From Bathynomus jamesi (Eukaryota > Arthropoda > Malacostraca > Isopoda > Cirolanidae): a stretch of 64,000 nucleotides of DNA. The notes under the pieces are model-generated. The model ran no database searches. It was not told where the DNA came from and saw nothing but the letters and a program-made list of their open reading frames with translations. A program made the translations under genes and the position numbers. Location: assembly GCA_023014485.1 (NCBI GenBank), contig JAJOZX010000089.1, positions 131,001-195,000 of the forward strand. Reading direction: 5' to 3'. Of the stretch, positions 42,626-54,330 are shown in pieces. Each line of letters opens with the position of its first letter. Position 1 is the first letter of the stretch.

Positions 42626-43149
42626 GAATATAAAAAAGTTTGGAGTAATAATATATAAAATTGAAGAATCTTTTCAACTGAAACTCTAAATTCAAATGTG
42701 AAATAAAAAACAAAAAATCTTTTGCCATTCGATAAATGAATGTTTGCCACCATACTACTAACAGCCAAAATACGTCCTAAACTATTACGTTGAAGAGATG
42801 ATAGTGCTGTTCGTCCATTTCTTTCTAAAAATTACTTTGAACGTTGGTGTTTCATTTTTGTTTGCTGGTGAGAATATTTAACTAGTCTCAATAACCCTTC
42901 GTGGTTGAAAAGAAGTCAAACTTATATATCAACTTATTACGGAGATTGCAACGAGAAGTCAAGCACTCTTTTAATGAACTTAAATATACTGTGACAAAGA
43001 CAAAGATTATACGTACAAGAAGTAAAACTGACGCTATTTTCCTTTATTTATGGCGCGATCCTGCCGAATGAATAATAGGTACTCGCCACCTAACAGTTGG
43101 AGTGAGAACTAGGACTTACACAAGGGTAAACTCGCATGATTTAGAAGTA
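42626..43149. other. No gene seen
   Basis: AT-rich, no repeat or coding similarity recognised. Confidence 0.4.
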
Positions 43150-43258
43150 CAGAGTGGTCACAAAAACCTTCACAAGTTTAAAATATGGTTACTTGGGCAA
43201 TATGTAAGTTATACGAGTGAATTTATTACTCATTTGAAAGATACCTTTACTTTTTTAT

Positions 43259-43518
43259 TGATATATCGTCGCCTATATCTTGAAAGGCCCTAGCTCGAAA
43301 ATTTGGAAATATTTTTATCGAAAGACTGGTTCGTTTTCGTATTCTGCACCTTGTTTCAAAAAGGCCTAGCTCTCCTCCAGTCAGAAAGCATTTTTAGCAT
43401 TGAGACGAATTTGAAAATAATATATAAATATATAGAGCAACAAAACGGTTTTTCTTGTTTCCTGGACAATTGAATTTTGTGAGTTAAAGCCTTTCAAGAT
43501 ATAAGCGACGATATAATA
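43259..43518. repeat. Inverted repeat / putative MITE
   Basis: ATATATCGTCGCCTATATCT and TTGAAAGGC at the left recur inverted at 43487-43516 (about 28 bp, few mismatches). A non-coding AT-rich interior separates them. Confidence 0.7.
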
Positions 43519-43714
43519 CGTCTGCTTTGCAGGTTAGCTAACAGAACTGGTGAAGCTGTACTATGAGCATGGCAAGTTGTCAAGTTGTCAAGTTGCCAGC
43601 ATGGCAAGTCTCTGACTTGTACAATGTGCATACAAACGTACACACAATTGGAAGAGACAATAATGCGAGCCAACTAACTTTCAGGGGTGTTGCTATAGTA
43701 TGCGGTCTACCTAC

Positions 43715-43784
43715 GATTGGTTAGGTTTAGTCATGATATTTTCGTTAAAACTAACGAAAATATCATGACTAAACCTAACCAATC
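43715..43784. repeat. Perfect 70-bp hairpin
   Basis: Arms of 33 bp starting GATTGGTTAGGTTTAGTCAT with a 4-base loop (AAAC). One arm recurs at 46448-46493 in a diverged form. Just outside, GCGGTCTACCTACGATT (43703) recurs inverted near 43866-43882. Confidence 0.92.
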
Positions 43785-44325
43785 GCCAAGGGCAATTGAC
43801 ATTGGGATGTAAACAAGCAATTAGTAAACAAGATAAGAAGCTACAGTTAAAAGGTAGCCCGCCGAATCGTAGGTAGACCGCATACCATAGTAGTACCCTT
43901 TCAGGAAACTGGTAGCGTCAAAAACAGGAACAAAGGGAGAAGTGGACGCCTTAAAGTTGTTACAACAAACGAAAATGTTAAACAAATTAGGAGGTCCCTT
44001 CAGCAAAGTTCATGAAAATCGTCACGCCGACTGTCTGCTGAATTTGGCATCATCAGTGGTTCTGTGTTATATCCCTATAAGATTCAGGTTTTTCAATCAC
44101 AAACTAATCAAAACAAGGCAGCTTGACTGCACTTTGTAGAAGAAATGTCAGAGTTGGAGCAAAACCCAGGTATCATGCAGCGAATTCAGTTCACGGATGA
44201 AGCCCATTTTTATCTTTCTGGCCATGCAAACAAGCAAAATCTTCGAATATGGCTTGTGAGCTCCCACATGAAACTGAGGAGCGTCTTCTCAGTGTGGAAA
44301 AGCTAACTGTGTGGTGTACTATAAG

Positions 44326-45113
44326 CAGTGTTGGGCACTAAAGCGTTACTCCGATAACAGTTAATTAACGAAGTTAACTTTTTTAACGGACTATTAACGG
44401 AAGTTAATTTCCATTTATCGTTATCGGACCAGTTAACTTCCGATAACTCGATATTTAGTCTGTTAAAGTCCGTTAACACGTTAACTGCGGAGTCATTCAC
44501 GGAAGATCACCGCTCCGCGAATGAATTCAAACCGCCATAACTTCAGTCTGCCAATTCCGTCCTCTGCCGCAGTGGAACGGCTCCTCTCTCTCGGCAAGGA
44601 CATCCTGAGGCCCAAGAGGTCAAGACTGGCAGTTGGGCCTAACTTTGAGAAGTTGGTCTTTCTGAAGGGCAACCAGCATATTGTGTCATAGTCTTTAATA
44701 AATGTGCCTAAAATTTAATTTTACCTTTCAGTTCCCGCCATAATAATTCTCTGGTAAATTAAAATTTAGTTAATGGTTAGTGGTTACAAGGGTTTCAAAA
44801 CATTTAATCAGTACATTTTTATTAAAAATAAAAAAAAAGTTAAGCAAAAAAGTTGCAAAACTTGATAAAAATACAGTTAAATACCTATTTATTGTTGGAT
44901 TTTGCATAAATAAACATTTTCTATGGGTTTTAAAGCTTTTTTCCTTGATTTTTTTAAAATGTTAGTAAAGAAATAGTTATCGTTAACGGATTATCGTTAA
45001 CTTCCGTTAACTTTGTAGTAAAATTATCGGATTATCGTTATCGGAGTTAAAAATTGGGGTTAACGGATTATCGTTATCGAAGTTAACTTTTTGGTTAACG
45101 GTGCCCACCACTG
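44326..45113 (+). mobile_element. hAT derivative 1 (GTTAAC-rich ends)
   Basis: Ends CAGTGTTGGGCAC and, inverted, CAGTGGTGGGCAC; flanks ACTATAAG and ACTATAGG (8-bp duplication, one change). Both ends are full of GTTAAC/GATAAC repeats, likely binding sites. The 788-bp element keeps only the end of the transposase gene. Same family as 51670-52908. Confidence 0.88.
44548..44691 (+). pseudogene. hAT transposase C-terminal dimerisation motif (element 1)
   Basis: An open stretch of 47 codons up to a TAG at 44689: LPIPSSAAVERLLSLGKDIL, then RPKRSRLA and NFEKLVFLKGN. This is the hAT C-terminal dimerisation block. The rest of the gene is deleted; no start codon belongs to it. Confidence 0.82.
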
Positions 45114-45565
45114 ACTATAGGATATGGGTGCATCGTCGGCCCACTCTTTTTTGAAGATGAAAATGGTGACACTGTGACCGTCAACTCTACCCGTTATCTT
45201 AAGATGCTCAGAAGGAAGTACTGGCCAGCAATTCAGAGACGTGGTGCTGGAATGGCTGATAGAGAAGCTGCAGGACAGAATCCTATCGCGACGCACGGAG
45301 TGAGAATGGCGATCACACGGCCCCGACCTGAACCCGTGCGACTTCTTCCTCTGGGGTTATCTTAAGAATGAGGTGTACAAAAACCCAACGCCAAGGAATC
45401 TAGTTAACAAAGTTAACATTCGGCAAGAAGCGAGACGAATCCAGCGAGAGTGTGTCATAGCTGTGGTTGACAACTTCCTCACCAGATTGCACCAGCGCAG
45501 AGAGGGCGCTCGATTGAACATATCATGCACTGCTAGATTTTCATGATTGTACAGAAATGTTTATA

Positions 45566-46035
45566 CAGTAGACGCCGTTTATAGTGTCCCACTCGGTGCC
45601 AAGCCAAAAAGAGACTATATCTGATGAGACACTATATCCACAGTTTGATCTCTCGAGGGTTTGCAAGGTTAAAAATAGTGAATATGTACTGTATATCAAT
45701 ATATTTACAACAAACACCTTTATTATGCAATTTCTCATTAAAATTGTTTTTACAATTCAACTGAAACATCAAAACTATGCTCATTTTACATTAAAACAAA
45801 ACATTTTCCTTCCATGGCCATCTAGTAAGCCTGTAAACAGCACGGCATCACAAATACAAATGTAAACTAGAGCTGCCAAGTAGACTATACTAGCTGAAAA
45901 GAGAGACTATAAGCGTAATCAGAGACACTCTATCCATAGCAAAATTTTACCATGTAAAAGTAACGGTTTCCTAGTTTTGAGACACTATAAAGGGCGAGAG
46001 ACAATATCTGGGGACACTAAATCCGACGTCTACTG
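45566..46035. mobile_element. pogo/Tigger-like MITE
   Basis: 470 bp with ends CAGTAGACGCCG and, inverted, CAGTAGACGTCGG, and TA on both sides (45564-45565, 46036-46037). Both ends carry a TAGTGTCC motif internally. The central part has no transposase. Confidence 0.82.
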
Positions 46036-46118
46036 TATTAATACAAAAGTACGCGTCTGTAATTTCAAATTATGATTTTAGGTCATTATGCAGAAAATGA
46101 CATGGCCTGAAGTTGAAT

Positions 46119-46320
46119 TCAAAAATACATTTTTCTAGTGTATTTTGGTGTGCTCTGTTCAAATACAACCTTCATTTCTTGTTTTCTTGTGCAAATGAAC
46201 AGAAATACGTGTTTGGGCCATGTAATGACAACTGTATTTCTGTTCATTTGCACAAGAAATGAAGGTCATATTCGAACAAAACACACCAAAATACACTTGA
46301 AAAATGTATTTTTCACTACA
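46119..46320. repeat. Inverted repeat (fold-back)
   Basis: Arms of about 80 bp (AGTGTATTTTGGTGTG inward, then CTTCATTTCTTG and CAAATGAACAGAAATAC) with several mismatches and a short loop around 46215. Non-coding. Confidence 0.85.
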
Positions 46321-46850
46321 TTTTATACAATAAAGCATAACCTAACATGTTCATGTTACGAGATCTCGTAAACGACGCATTACCACAGGAAACGTTCAAA
46401 ACACCTCAAAATTAACCAGAAAAGTTTGCTCTCGTCATTTTCGTTTAAACTAACGAAAATATCACGACTTAACCTAACCAATCATCAAGGGCGTACAGTT
46501 GACCTAACCGGGCATTCAATTCACCTAACAGGTTAGTATTGGTTATTTCACCTAAATATCTTCTGATCTTTTCGTATTAGGCGCTCACTGTCACATTTCG
46601 GGCAAGTTAAGGATGAGAGAATAACGCCGTAATTGATAAAAACATCCAATGCTTTGTCTTCATCTAGGGCACATGACGAATCAAGTTCTCAAAGTCGAAA
46701 CCACACGAACGGCACGTCATAATTCTATCACAAACACCACTAAACTGAATCCAATTGGGAAAAAAATAGCCAGAACAGAAAAACAAACTAAGTCGCAGAG
46801 TAGCGAAAAGAATAGCCCAAGATTATACTCGTCGGACCAAAAATGAGTAA

Positions 46851-46851
<1 letters not shown>

Positions 46852-46899
<48 letters not shown>
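46852..46899. repeat. (TA)n microsatellite
   Basis: TA run inside the composite mariner. Confidence 0.95.
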
Positions 46900-46902
<3 letters not shown>

Positions 46903-47119
46903 AGCATCATAATGTTCACCATTAATATGCATTTTCACAAAAAATGAGTGACAAATTTGAATAAAGCGACTAAAACTACCTCATAAAAAGTTATTTTGAT
47001 TTACAGGTCCAGCCCATGTCATTTAATACATTTGGCCCGATTTTATTTTGTCTCGGTACTCATTCGTGTCTGAAATACATGTTCTTAAAGTTGTAAAGGT
47101 TTTTTCTGACCACTCTGTA

Positions 47120-49451
47120 TATTAACAGAGCTGAATATTATCCCATTCATCTTCTAAAAGAAATTACAAACCCAAATGCTTAATTTATTAACTAATCCTA
47201 TGTTTCATTACATATTAAACTATATTACAAATATTAAAATACAAATATAATTTGACGACGTTTTCTCGCGGGTAATTTAGTTCTCCTTCCAAACAGTAGA
47301 TGGCGGAAGAGGAAAAAAGCTAACGCAAAAGTGGGTGGAGTTTCGGATCTTGCTGTAATTAGGCTGGTTTCCATAAAAAAAATCATATTATTTTAGTAAT
47401 AATTATCGTTCTCAAGATGAACTTAACATTTCAGTACCACGACATTAAAGTTTTAACATTTTCACAGAAGAAAATTAACCAAAAACTACTACTCATTAAC
47501 AAAGAAATGGAAGTCTTAAAATAAACGGCATATACTTAACAGCTGTTATGGAATGTCTGGTTCAAACTCAACAGTCATTTTGCAATACATGGCAGATGTA
47601 CGTAGCAGGTGGCGCTTTAAATCAAATAATACTGATTATTATATCTAGGCATAATATTTTCTGTATCTTATTTAATTTTAGGGAGCTGTATGTTACGTCT
47701 TAATTAAGCCATAATAAAAGATTTAATAAAAACGCGAAAAATTTACTCTGTAGAAGAAAAATAATACTAATTAAATTTGTGAAGAACAGTGAAACTAAGG
47801 CCATCGTTAGAATCATATCTTACTTATTATTCGTCTCCCGAATCAAACGAGACAGGTTCCAGACCTCCTGTTCCTCTAATGCTTTTAAAAATGGGTAAAT
47901 TTACACATGGCCTCGAAAGAAAACGCGCGATGTCTTATACATTATCCCATACTTATATATTTTCATCATATATAATTTTTTAATCTCGCATTTCGTCGTA
48001 ATTCTAAATAAAGGTGTCAATTCCTCGACAGTGCTTGAAGTGTTAAAGACGAAACGTTGGAATATTATTATAAAATTAATCTACATATTATATAAACCCA
48101 TTTTTATTTCTACGCGAGATGGATGGATATACGTACACAAAGTTAATTAGAAATATGAAAACTTGCTTAGAATATTTTTTAATTACTTGTATCTAATACT
48201 ATTAGTTAATATTATGCCTTAACATTACAGTCTAGAATGAGTTGCGCATTAATAACATTGGCATAACAAATGAGGCGTCACGATTACGAGGAACGAACTC
48301 TCTAAACCAATTTTGAGTTAGACGCGTTTAAACTTTATGACTATTGTGTATGAGTCACATAGCGCAAATACACGCACTGAAAATAACTACATTTTGAGCG
48401 TACGAGGTGAGTATTTGCCTGTACCAATTGTCTGTGGATGGAGGGAGGGATGAACTATTCATTCGGGGAACAATCGCAAATTTGCTAATGTGGCGAGTTC
48501 GCCCCTCGTACTCGCGACGCCTCAAATGTTACAGCCGAAGTGACGGGACTGATGATGATGATGATGATGTAAGCATGGATCTAAATACATACTGTACAAT
48601 ATACGTTCTTAATAATATATTCTTTATGGTTTAACAAAAAGCCTTATACCTTTAAAACTGAAATAAGGCATAAAATGTTCAGAATGAAATTATTAATTGT
48701 TTGCAATTCTAATTATCATTTCAGCGTAAAGTTACAAACAGCAACCAATTTTGTCGATTCGACAGACATCTCTACAACAGAAATTGAATTTTAGAAGCGA
48801 ATCATTCGATATGGCAATATAATCGGATATAATCGGCTATAACCGGATTATGCGTTGTAAAAATCCAGGTTTTTTTTTTTTTTTTTCAATTTTTATCTTA
48901 CAGACTTTAATACTGTAAATCTATAAATAATGAAATAAGAGTAAACAAATATATACAATATGAAAAAGTAAACATCCAAACAGACTTTTTTTTATCGCGA
49001 CATTCGTATTTGGATTTCTCTATGAACATACGATGTTAAATCCAACATTTCGAAGGGAAACTAATCTAACTTATGAAACTTGTAGTATAACAATTAAGGC
49101 TTCCCCAAAGCCACCCCCCTGCACCCGAACTTTCAAAAACCCCAAAAACAACAGGCTCGGCCGGAGGAAAGTTTGTAACAGAAAAAAGTTTGGCCTATTG
49201 TTTTTCCTCGGTTTTCCTTTTTTGTTTTTTTTCCCGTTTTTTTTCAGGGGAAGAGGGGCTGTCGTAGCCTAATTTTTATCAAATTTACTTCCGTTTTCTC
49301 CCACTTCTTTTGTTTTAGGGGTAACTATATTAAGAAAGGGTTCGTAAAGGAGACGTTTATTAAAAGGAAATTTTTTCCCTTTTTCTTTTGTGTTGATAGT
49401 GTCTACATGAGCAAAAAAATTTTTTACCACTGCTGATAACGTTACGATATA
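47120..49451. other. No gene seen
   Basis: AT-rich DNA. A (GAT)n run lies at 48549-48569, T-runs at 48870-48887 and 49200-49245. No coding similarity or TE ends recognised. ORFs here are short and look random. Confidence 0.4.
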
Positions 49452-49692
49452 TCGAGAGCTGACGACCAGAACTGGTTATGTCCAAAATCATGGTTGAGAA
49501 AAATTAGTTTTAAAGTTTGTGACCCATCAGCTGATGGACATAAACAATCACTGGTGGCCTTGATAACACACTATTAATAGGTCTTGGACAAACACTTCTG
49601 GCGGAGAAACTACTCTCAATAACAAGCTAAGTGGTGGACTTAACTCATTTGGCCCAAAATAGACATAACCAGTTCTGGTTGTCAGCCCTCGA
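49452..49692. mobile_element. MITE, mariner/pogo-like
   Basis: About 240 bp with inverted ends of about 31 bp, TCGAGAGCTGACGACCAGAA on the left and TCGAGGGCTGACAACCAGAA inverted on the right, each followed by CTGGTTATGTC. AT/TA dinucleotides flank both ends. No gene. Confidence 0.72.
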
Positions 49693-50499
49693 TTATATAC
49701 AATATATATTGATGGTTTTGAACGAAGGTTTAGGATCAACCTACGGTCGACCCCTCTGCAGCATCCTGCCTCATTTGTAGGATTTGGTATGAGATAGAAT
49801 TCGTTTGTGTTCTCCCCCTGCCATCGTAGCCAGCCACGCATGACAGTTGGTCAGGGATTTGGCACAAGAACCTTTCCAGCTGGTAAATGAAATTATTCAT
49901 GCTGGTGTGCTGGAGGGTTGTTGTTTTTTGTTGTTTTTTTTGCAGAACTTCGAAAACTTTTTGGCCTCGTATTCTGAGGGTATTTTCCACTCTCGTTTTC
50001 ATGGCCTCCTGCCCCATCGCAGCTGGGACAGTATCAATATTACCACTCCAAAATTTTTAAATAAACCCGTATTTTCTTTAAAATAAAGCCATTTTAAAGA
50101 TTATATATATATTTTTTTTTAATCATAATAGGAGAGGAAAACACTCGGTTAGGATGCTTCTTGTACACAGAACATGTCAGACATTCATATGGAATGCAAG
50201 CAGCTTCTATACAGTTCTGCTCAAAAGATAATATGCGTAAGATAAGAACATACAAAGTTTTTTATGCCGAAGTCACCAACACTTCATCCAAATGCCTGAA
50301 GCACTCTGTGCGTGTACAATGTACACTGTACATGTAACAATACCTAAGTATGGTGTGATCTACATAAGGGGAGATCTACGTATCACATATTTGTATATAA
50401 CATGTTTGTACATTATTTATTCCTTAGGATCAGACTATGACAACTTAAAGTGACAAGGTCTTCTTTATTTAATCATCAGTAGTAATTATTATTATTATA
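49693..50499. other. No recognised gene
   Basis: A 93-residue open frame on the minus strand (49736-50017) includes KVFEVLQKKQQKTTTLQH; I do not recognise it. The remainder is AT-rich. Confidence 0.3.
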
Positions 50500-50542
50500 C
50501 TGAATAAAGCAGTTTTAAAGTCCTAGTGGCAACCATGGACAG

Positions 50543-51130
50543 TAGGGTGGATCGATTTTACATTTTTTTCGATTTCCATATTCTAATAGAGACAAAAACT
50601 TGCGCATGCATGAGAAAATAGCCTCTGCAAAATCTTAGCTTAATAGGTAATCATTCTGCCCCGGCAGAGCGATGAAAATCATATTTTAGTAGTCAAAAAC
50701 GTATTTTTAAACCCTAGCCTAGAGTCATAAAATTTTGCGTGTGTGTTATTTCATGTCTAAGCAACGATATAAATGCTATGGGAAATATATAAATGCATTA
50801 TTTAAGACAAAGAGCCGATCTGAAAATATGTATATTATACATATTTTCAGATCGGCTCTTTGTCTTAAATAATGCATTTATATATTTCCCATAGCATTTA
50901 TATCGTTGCTTAGGCATGAAATAACACACACGCAAAATTTTATGACTCTAGGCTAGGGTTTAAAAATACGTTTTTGACTACTAAAATATGATTTTCATCG
51001 CTCTGCCAGGGGCAGAAGATTATTACCTATTACGCTAAGATTTTGCAGAGGCTATTTTCTCATGCATGCGCAAGTGTTTGTCTCTATTAGAATATGGAAA
51101 TCGAAAAAAATGTAAAATCGATCCACCCTA
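50543..51130. mobile_element. Near-perfect palindromic MITE (hAT-type)
   Basis: 588 bp consisting of two 294-bp arms that are nearly identical, meeting near 50836. It starts TAGGGTGGATCGATTTTAC and ends with its inverse. Exact 8-bp duplication ATGGACAG at 50535-50542 and 51131-51138. The first eight bases equal those of the complete hAT-like element at 28661, which may have supplied the transposase. Confidence 0.95.
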
Positions 51131-51669
51131 ATGGACAGTATAGAATCTGCCTTTTCTCTCATTCCACTTTGTTCCCATTTCATTTCTAAGTTTAGGGACA
51201 CAACCCTCGGGTATTTTCTGTACGTATATTATTGTGTACCGCTCGTATCTTCTTTCCAGAGAGTAGAGTTTCAGGGATTGTAGTCGAGACCAGTAGTCGT
51301 CACCTTTCGTTTCCTCTATCTTAGACGTAAAAGTCCTTCGTATGGTTTCTGTGTTTGCAATGTCTCGTTTTCTGTATGGGTGTGTGAATATTGAACTCGA
51401 TTAATTATTGGTTGGACTAAGCCCTTTTATAATTTTAGCATGATTCTTGTTTTTTTGCTGTGGAAGCTCCTTCAGATAATTCCCATTATTTTTCTAACTG
51501 TTGTCATTTTAATGTTATAGTGTTATAGTGTTATAGTGTTCTTCGAATTCTGCATCCGATGATATTATTACTCCAAAATTTGTTACTTGTGGGTTTGGTG
51601 TTATCTGTTTGGCTTGCAGAGTTTGTATTCTTTATTCTGTAGCACCTTGTTGTTACCATATCCTATAAG

Positions 51670-52908
51670 CAGTGGTGGGCACCGTTAACCAAAAAGTTAA
51701 CTTCGTTAACCGCTAATCCGTTAACCAAAAAGTTAACTTCGTTAACCGTTAAACATGTAACGGAAGTTACCGATAAACCGTTAACGTTAACTTTTATTAT
51801 AAAAAAAATGAAAAACAATATATATATAATTTAATTTTCCCTCTTCTTCTCGTTCTCCATTTTGTCCATGAGATGCATGTTGCCCTTCATGAAAATTAGC
51901 ATCTCAAAGTTTTCATCAGACAGGGATGATCTCTTGGCCCTCAGGATGTCCTTGCCCATAGAGAACAAACGCTCCACTGCAGCACTGGAGGGGATGGCAG
52001 AGATACTAAAGAGTAAACAGCCTCTGGCGCCACACGCTCACATTTACTTCTCAACGCCATCTATTATCTCATAAAGAAACTAATTCACATTGGGACTTGA
52101 AAGTACCGGCAGGATCAACAGGGTAGAAAAATAATTATGGAGATTTTAAAGATGTGGTACCTATAAGTACCGCCAGGACATAAAGGGTTAAGGTGAAAAC
52201 GCTCCCATTGTAAGACATCAATTGACTTAATTTATGTCATCAAAGTGACATGAGAATTGAAATCTTACCTGATCAGTTTTATGGTTCTTGAAATGTATCA
52301 AGGAGACTACTAATAAGGTACTCACAGACATATTATAAATATACATGACTTACTTGACAACGATTATTTTTAAATATTCACTAGCACAAACATGTTGCGC
52401 AAGAGACAGACTGCAAATGAAACGAATGTAGTTATTTGTTGTAATTGTTACATATATATTATTGAAAGTGCCTTAAATGCTCGTGATATTTCTTGAAAGA
52501 AGTTGAAACATTCAACTCAAATGGCAAATCTTTCCGCCTGATTTTACAGTCGACCATGTTTTGCTCAAACCAATGCCATAAATAATTACCATATTTGGTA
52601 AGACACAAATTGTGGCGACGGAAACAAATATATCGCCTGATTTTGCACGCGGAAATGGAAATTCGTTCATCACTATTAACAGTGGCGGATTAATTGCGCA
52701 CATGCTCAGCACTGAAAATAATAGAAACTTTTAAACGTTATTTATTAATTTTTTGGGTTAACGGACTTCAGTTAACGGAAGTTAAATGTAACGGAAGTTA
52801 ATTAGTCCGATAATGATTTTCAAAGTTAACTTAAAAGTTAAATCGTTAACGAAAAAGTTAACTTCGTTAATTAACGATTAACGGATTAACGGTTTGTGCC
52901 CAGCTTTG
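51670..52908 (-). mobile_element. hAT derivative 2 (GTTAAC-rich ends)
   Basis: 1239 bp; left end CAGTGGTGGGCACCGTTAAC, right end inverted CAAAGCTGGGCAC; exact 8-bp duplication CCTATAAG (51662-51669, 52909-52916). The ends hold arrays of GTTAAC. It keeps the last part of the transposase gene at its left end. It is inserted in LINE-D. Confidence 0.92.
51831..52000 (-). pseudogene. hAT transposase C-terminal dimerisation motif (element 2)
   Basis: Minus-strand open stretch of about 55 codons, ending at the TAA at 51831: IPSSAAVERLFSMGKDIL, then RAKRSSLSDENFEML and IFMKGNMHLMDKMEN. This is a well-preserved hAT C-terminal dimerisation block without mutations. Upstream exons are deleted. Frame conservation suggests that the parent element was recently active. 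Confidence 0.87.
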
Positions 52909-54330
52909 CCTATAAGCTAGAATTTTTCTTCGTTGAATTTCGTATGGTTTTCTTTAATAGTTGAATTTGTCCTGTGTCGATTGATTTTCTCCATACTAAG
53001 TACAGAGACTTGGCAATACGCTTTACATTTCTTCAGAAACGTGACGCTCTGTGTGTCTGGCGCTGGTGCTGAATTTTCTCGTATTTGTAATAAAACCTTA
53101 ATTACGTCTTCCAAGAACTCTAAATCTATTAACAGATTCGTGTCTGAACTTGTTCTTGGCTGATTTGTATCTATGTCAAAGAATTCATCGGGACTTTCTA
53201 CTTTCTTTTCTTGGAATTAGGGGTGCTAAATACAGATAAATTGTTCATTAAGTAGTTCGCAAAACTTTTTCTGGGTCACTTGTGTATTTACTCACCCAAT
53301 CTTTTAACGGACCAATATTCTCTTTACGCTGCATCTTTCTTTTCGCAAACGTGTATAGAAGCAAGCCTAAAGCTTAAGGGCCAAATTAAATAAATAGTCC
53401 AGCTTCACAATTATTTGTCATTGTAAAACCAATGTATTTATTTTATTATTAATAAAGGTTATTCAATTCAATTCAATTGGGTTATTTATTTTTTCTGCTA
53501 TCTTGTTTTCCTCCTCGTTTGTCTTGTGATGAATTTTCTTTTAGGTCCATTTCTATTTTGCATAGTTTACTCTTCAGTTTGAGTCTCCTTGCAGCAGTTT
53601 TGCATCCGTGGAGATTTTTTATGGTTTGTTTTCGTTATCCAAATAATGTCCTGATTTTTCTCTCGAGCTTGCAGCGTTTTCTTCGTCTTTTGAACATGTT
53701 TCAACAATATGGGTTTAGTTTCATTTTATATTATGGATAGTATTTCTTCTGGAGTCTTCTCGTGAGGTAGCAATTCCCAATTTACTTTCTTTAAATCTTC
53801 ACTTACATTTTCCCAATCTCCTTTCTTTGAATTCATATTTAAACCTTCAAATATTTCTTCTGACTTTCTGGGATGCATTTTTGGTCGACTGTTCGACTTT
53901 AGTCGCATATCGATTAGGTTATAGTCAGAGAAATTTGTGCGCATTACCTTTTTATTTAGTATTATGTTATTGTTATTTGTCCAAATTAAATCCAAAACGT
54001 TCGTTTTTCTTGTCGCTTCACACATTTCCTAGGTAAGTGCATGAGCATGATGTTCCATAATATCTAATAGCATTAGTGCCCGAGTTCTATCACCTGTAAT
54101 GTTACCATGAAACTTCTCAACATAGAGTACATAACTTCGACAGTTTTCGTCCATACTGTATTATGGTTGGAAAGTTAAAATTTCCACAAATTAAAATATT
54201 TGATGCTTAGGTTTTAAGTAATTTTAACATGTTTTCCGTTTGATCTGTAATTAATTTGAATTCACTTTTTGTGGTGTTTGGAGGCTGTACACGTTCATAA
54301 TGATTAGGTTCAGTGCTTTTACTTCTATAA

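Larger units (their letters stand above)
43970..45540 (+). pseudogene. Mariner-type transposase, split by a hAT derivative
   Basis: A helix-turn-helix region (IRRSLQQSS, SAEFGIISGSV, YPYKIQVFQSQ) lies at about 43985-44110, the first catalytic part (QFTDEAHFYLSGHANKQN) at about 44190-44250, the middle part (VGPLFFEDENGDTVTVNST) at 45137-45195 and the C-terminal part (SHGPDLNPCDFFLWGYLKNE) at about 45305-45375, followed by NLVNKVNIRQEARRIQREC up to about 45540. The hAT element at 44326-45113 separates the first and second halves. Numerous frameshifts make it old and dead. Confidence 0.72.
43150..47117 (+). mobile_element. Old composite mariner-type element with nested TEs
   Basis: The left end CAGAGTGGTCACAAAAACCT and the inverted right end CAGAGTGGTCAGAAAAAACC pair well, and TA flanks both (43148-43149, 47118-47119). 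Between them is a broken mariner transposase, a hAT derivative (44326-45113), a pogo-like MITE (45566-46035) and several inverted repeats. Subtracting these still leaves more than 2 kb, long for a mariner, so other insertions are hidden here. Confidence 0.6.
50500..54327 (-). mobile_element. LINE-D (CR1-like), minus copy, with insertions
   Basis: Reads leftwards: endonuclease (NVYRPPNTTKSEFKLITD near 54290, ILICGNFNFP near 54190, MCEATRKTNVLDLIWTNNN at 54025), linker, fingers (VIKVLLQIRENSAPAPDTQS at 53105), thumb (YGNNKVLQNKEYKLCKPNR at about 51650) and C-terminus (LYSLERRYERYTIIYVQKIP near 51250). The catalytic palm is missing between 52917 and 51660. A hAT derivative (51670-52908) and a palindromic MITE (50543-51130) interrupt the copy, and the DDE transposon copy C sits at its upstream edge. 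Sister of 34000-36660. Confidence 0.75.

Noticed and set aside
45619..45650. CTGATGAG as a hammerhead core in the pogo-like MITE
   Set aside because: No GAAA at the right distance and no stem I or stem II pairing.
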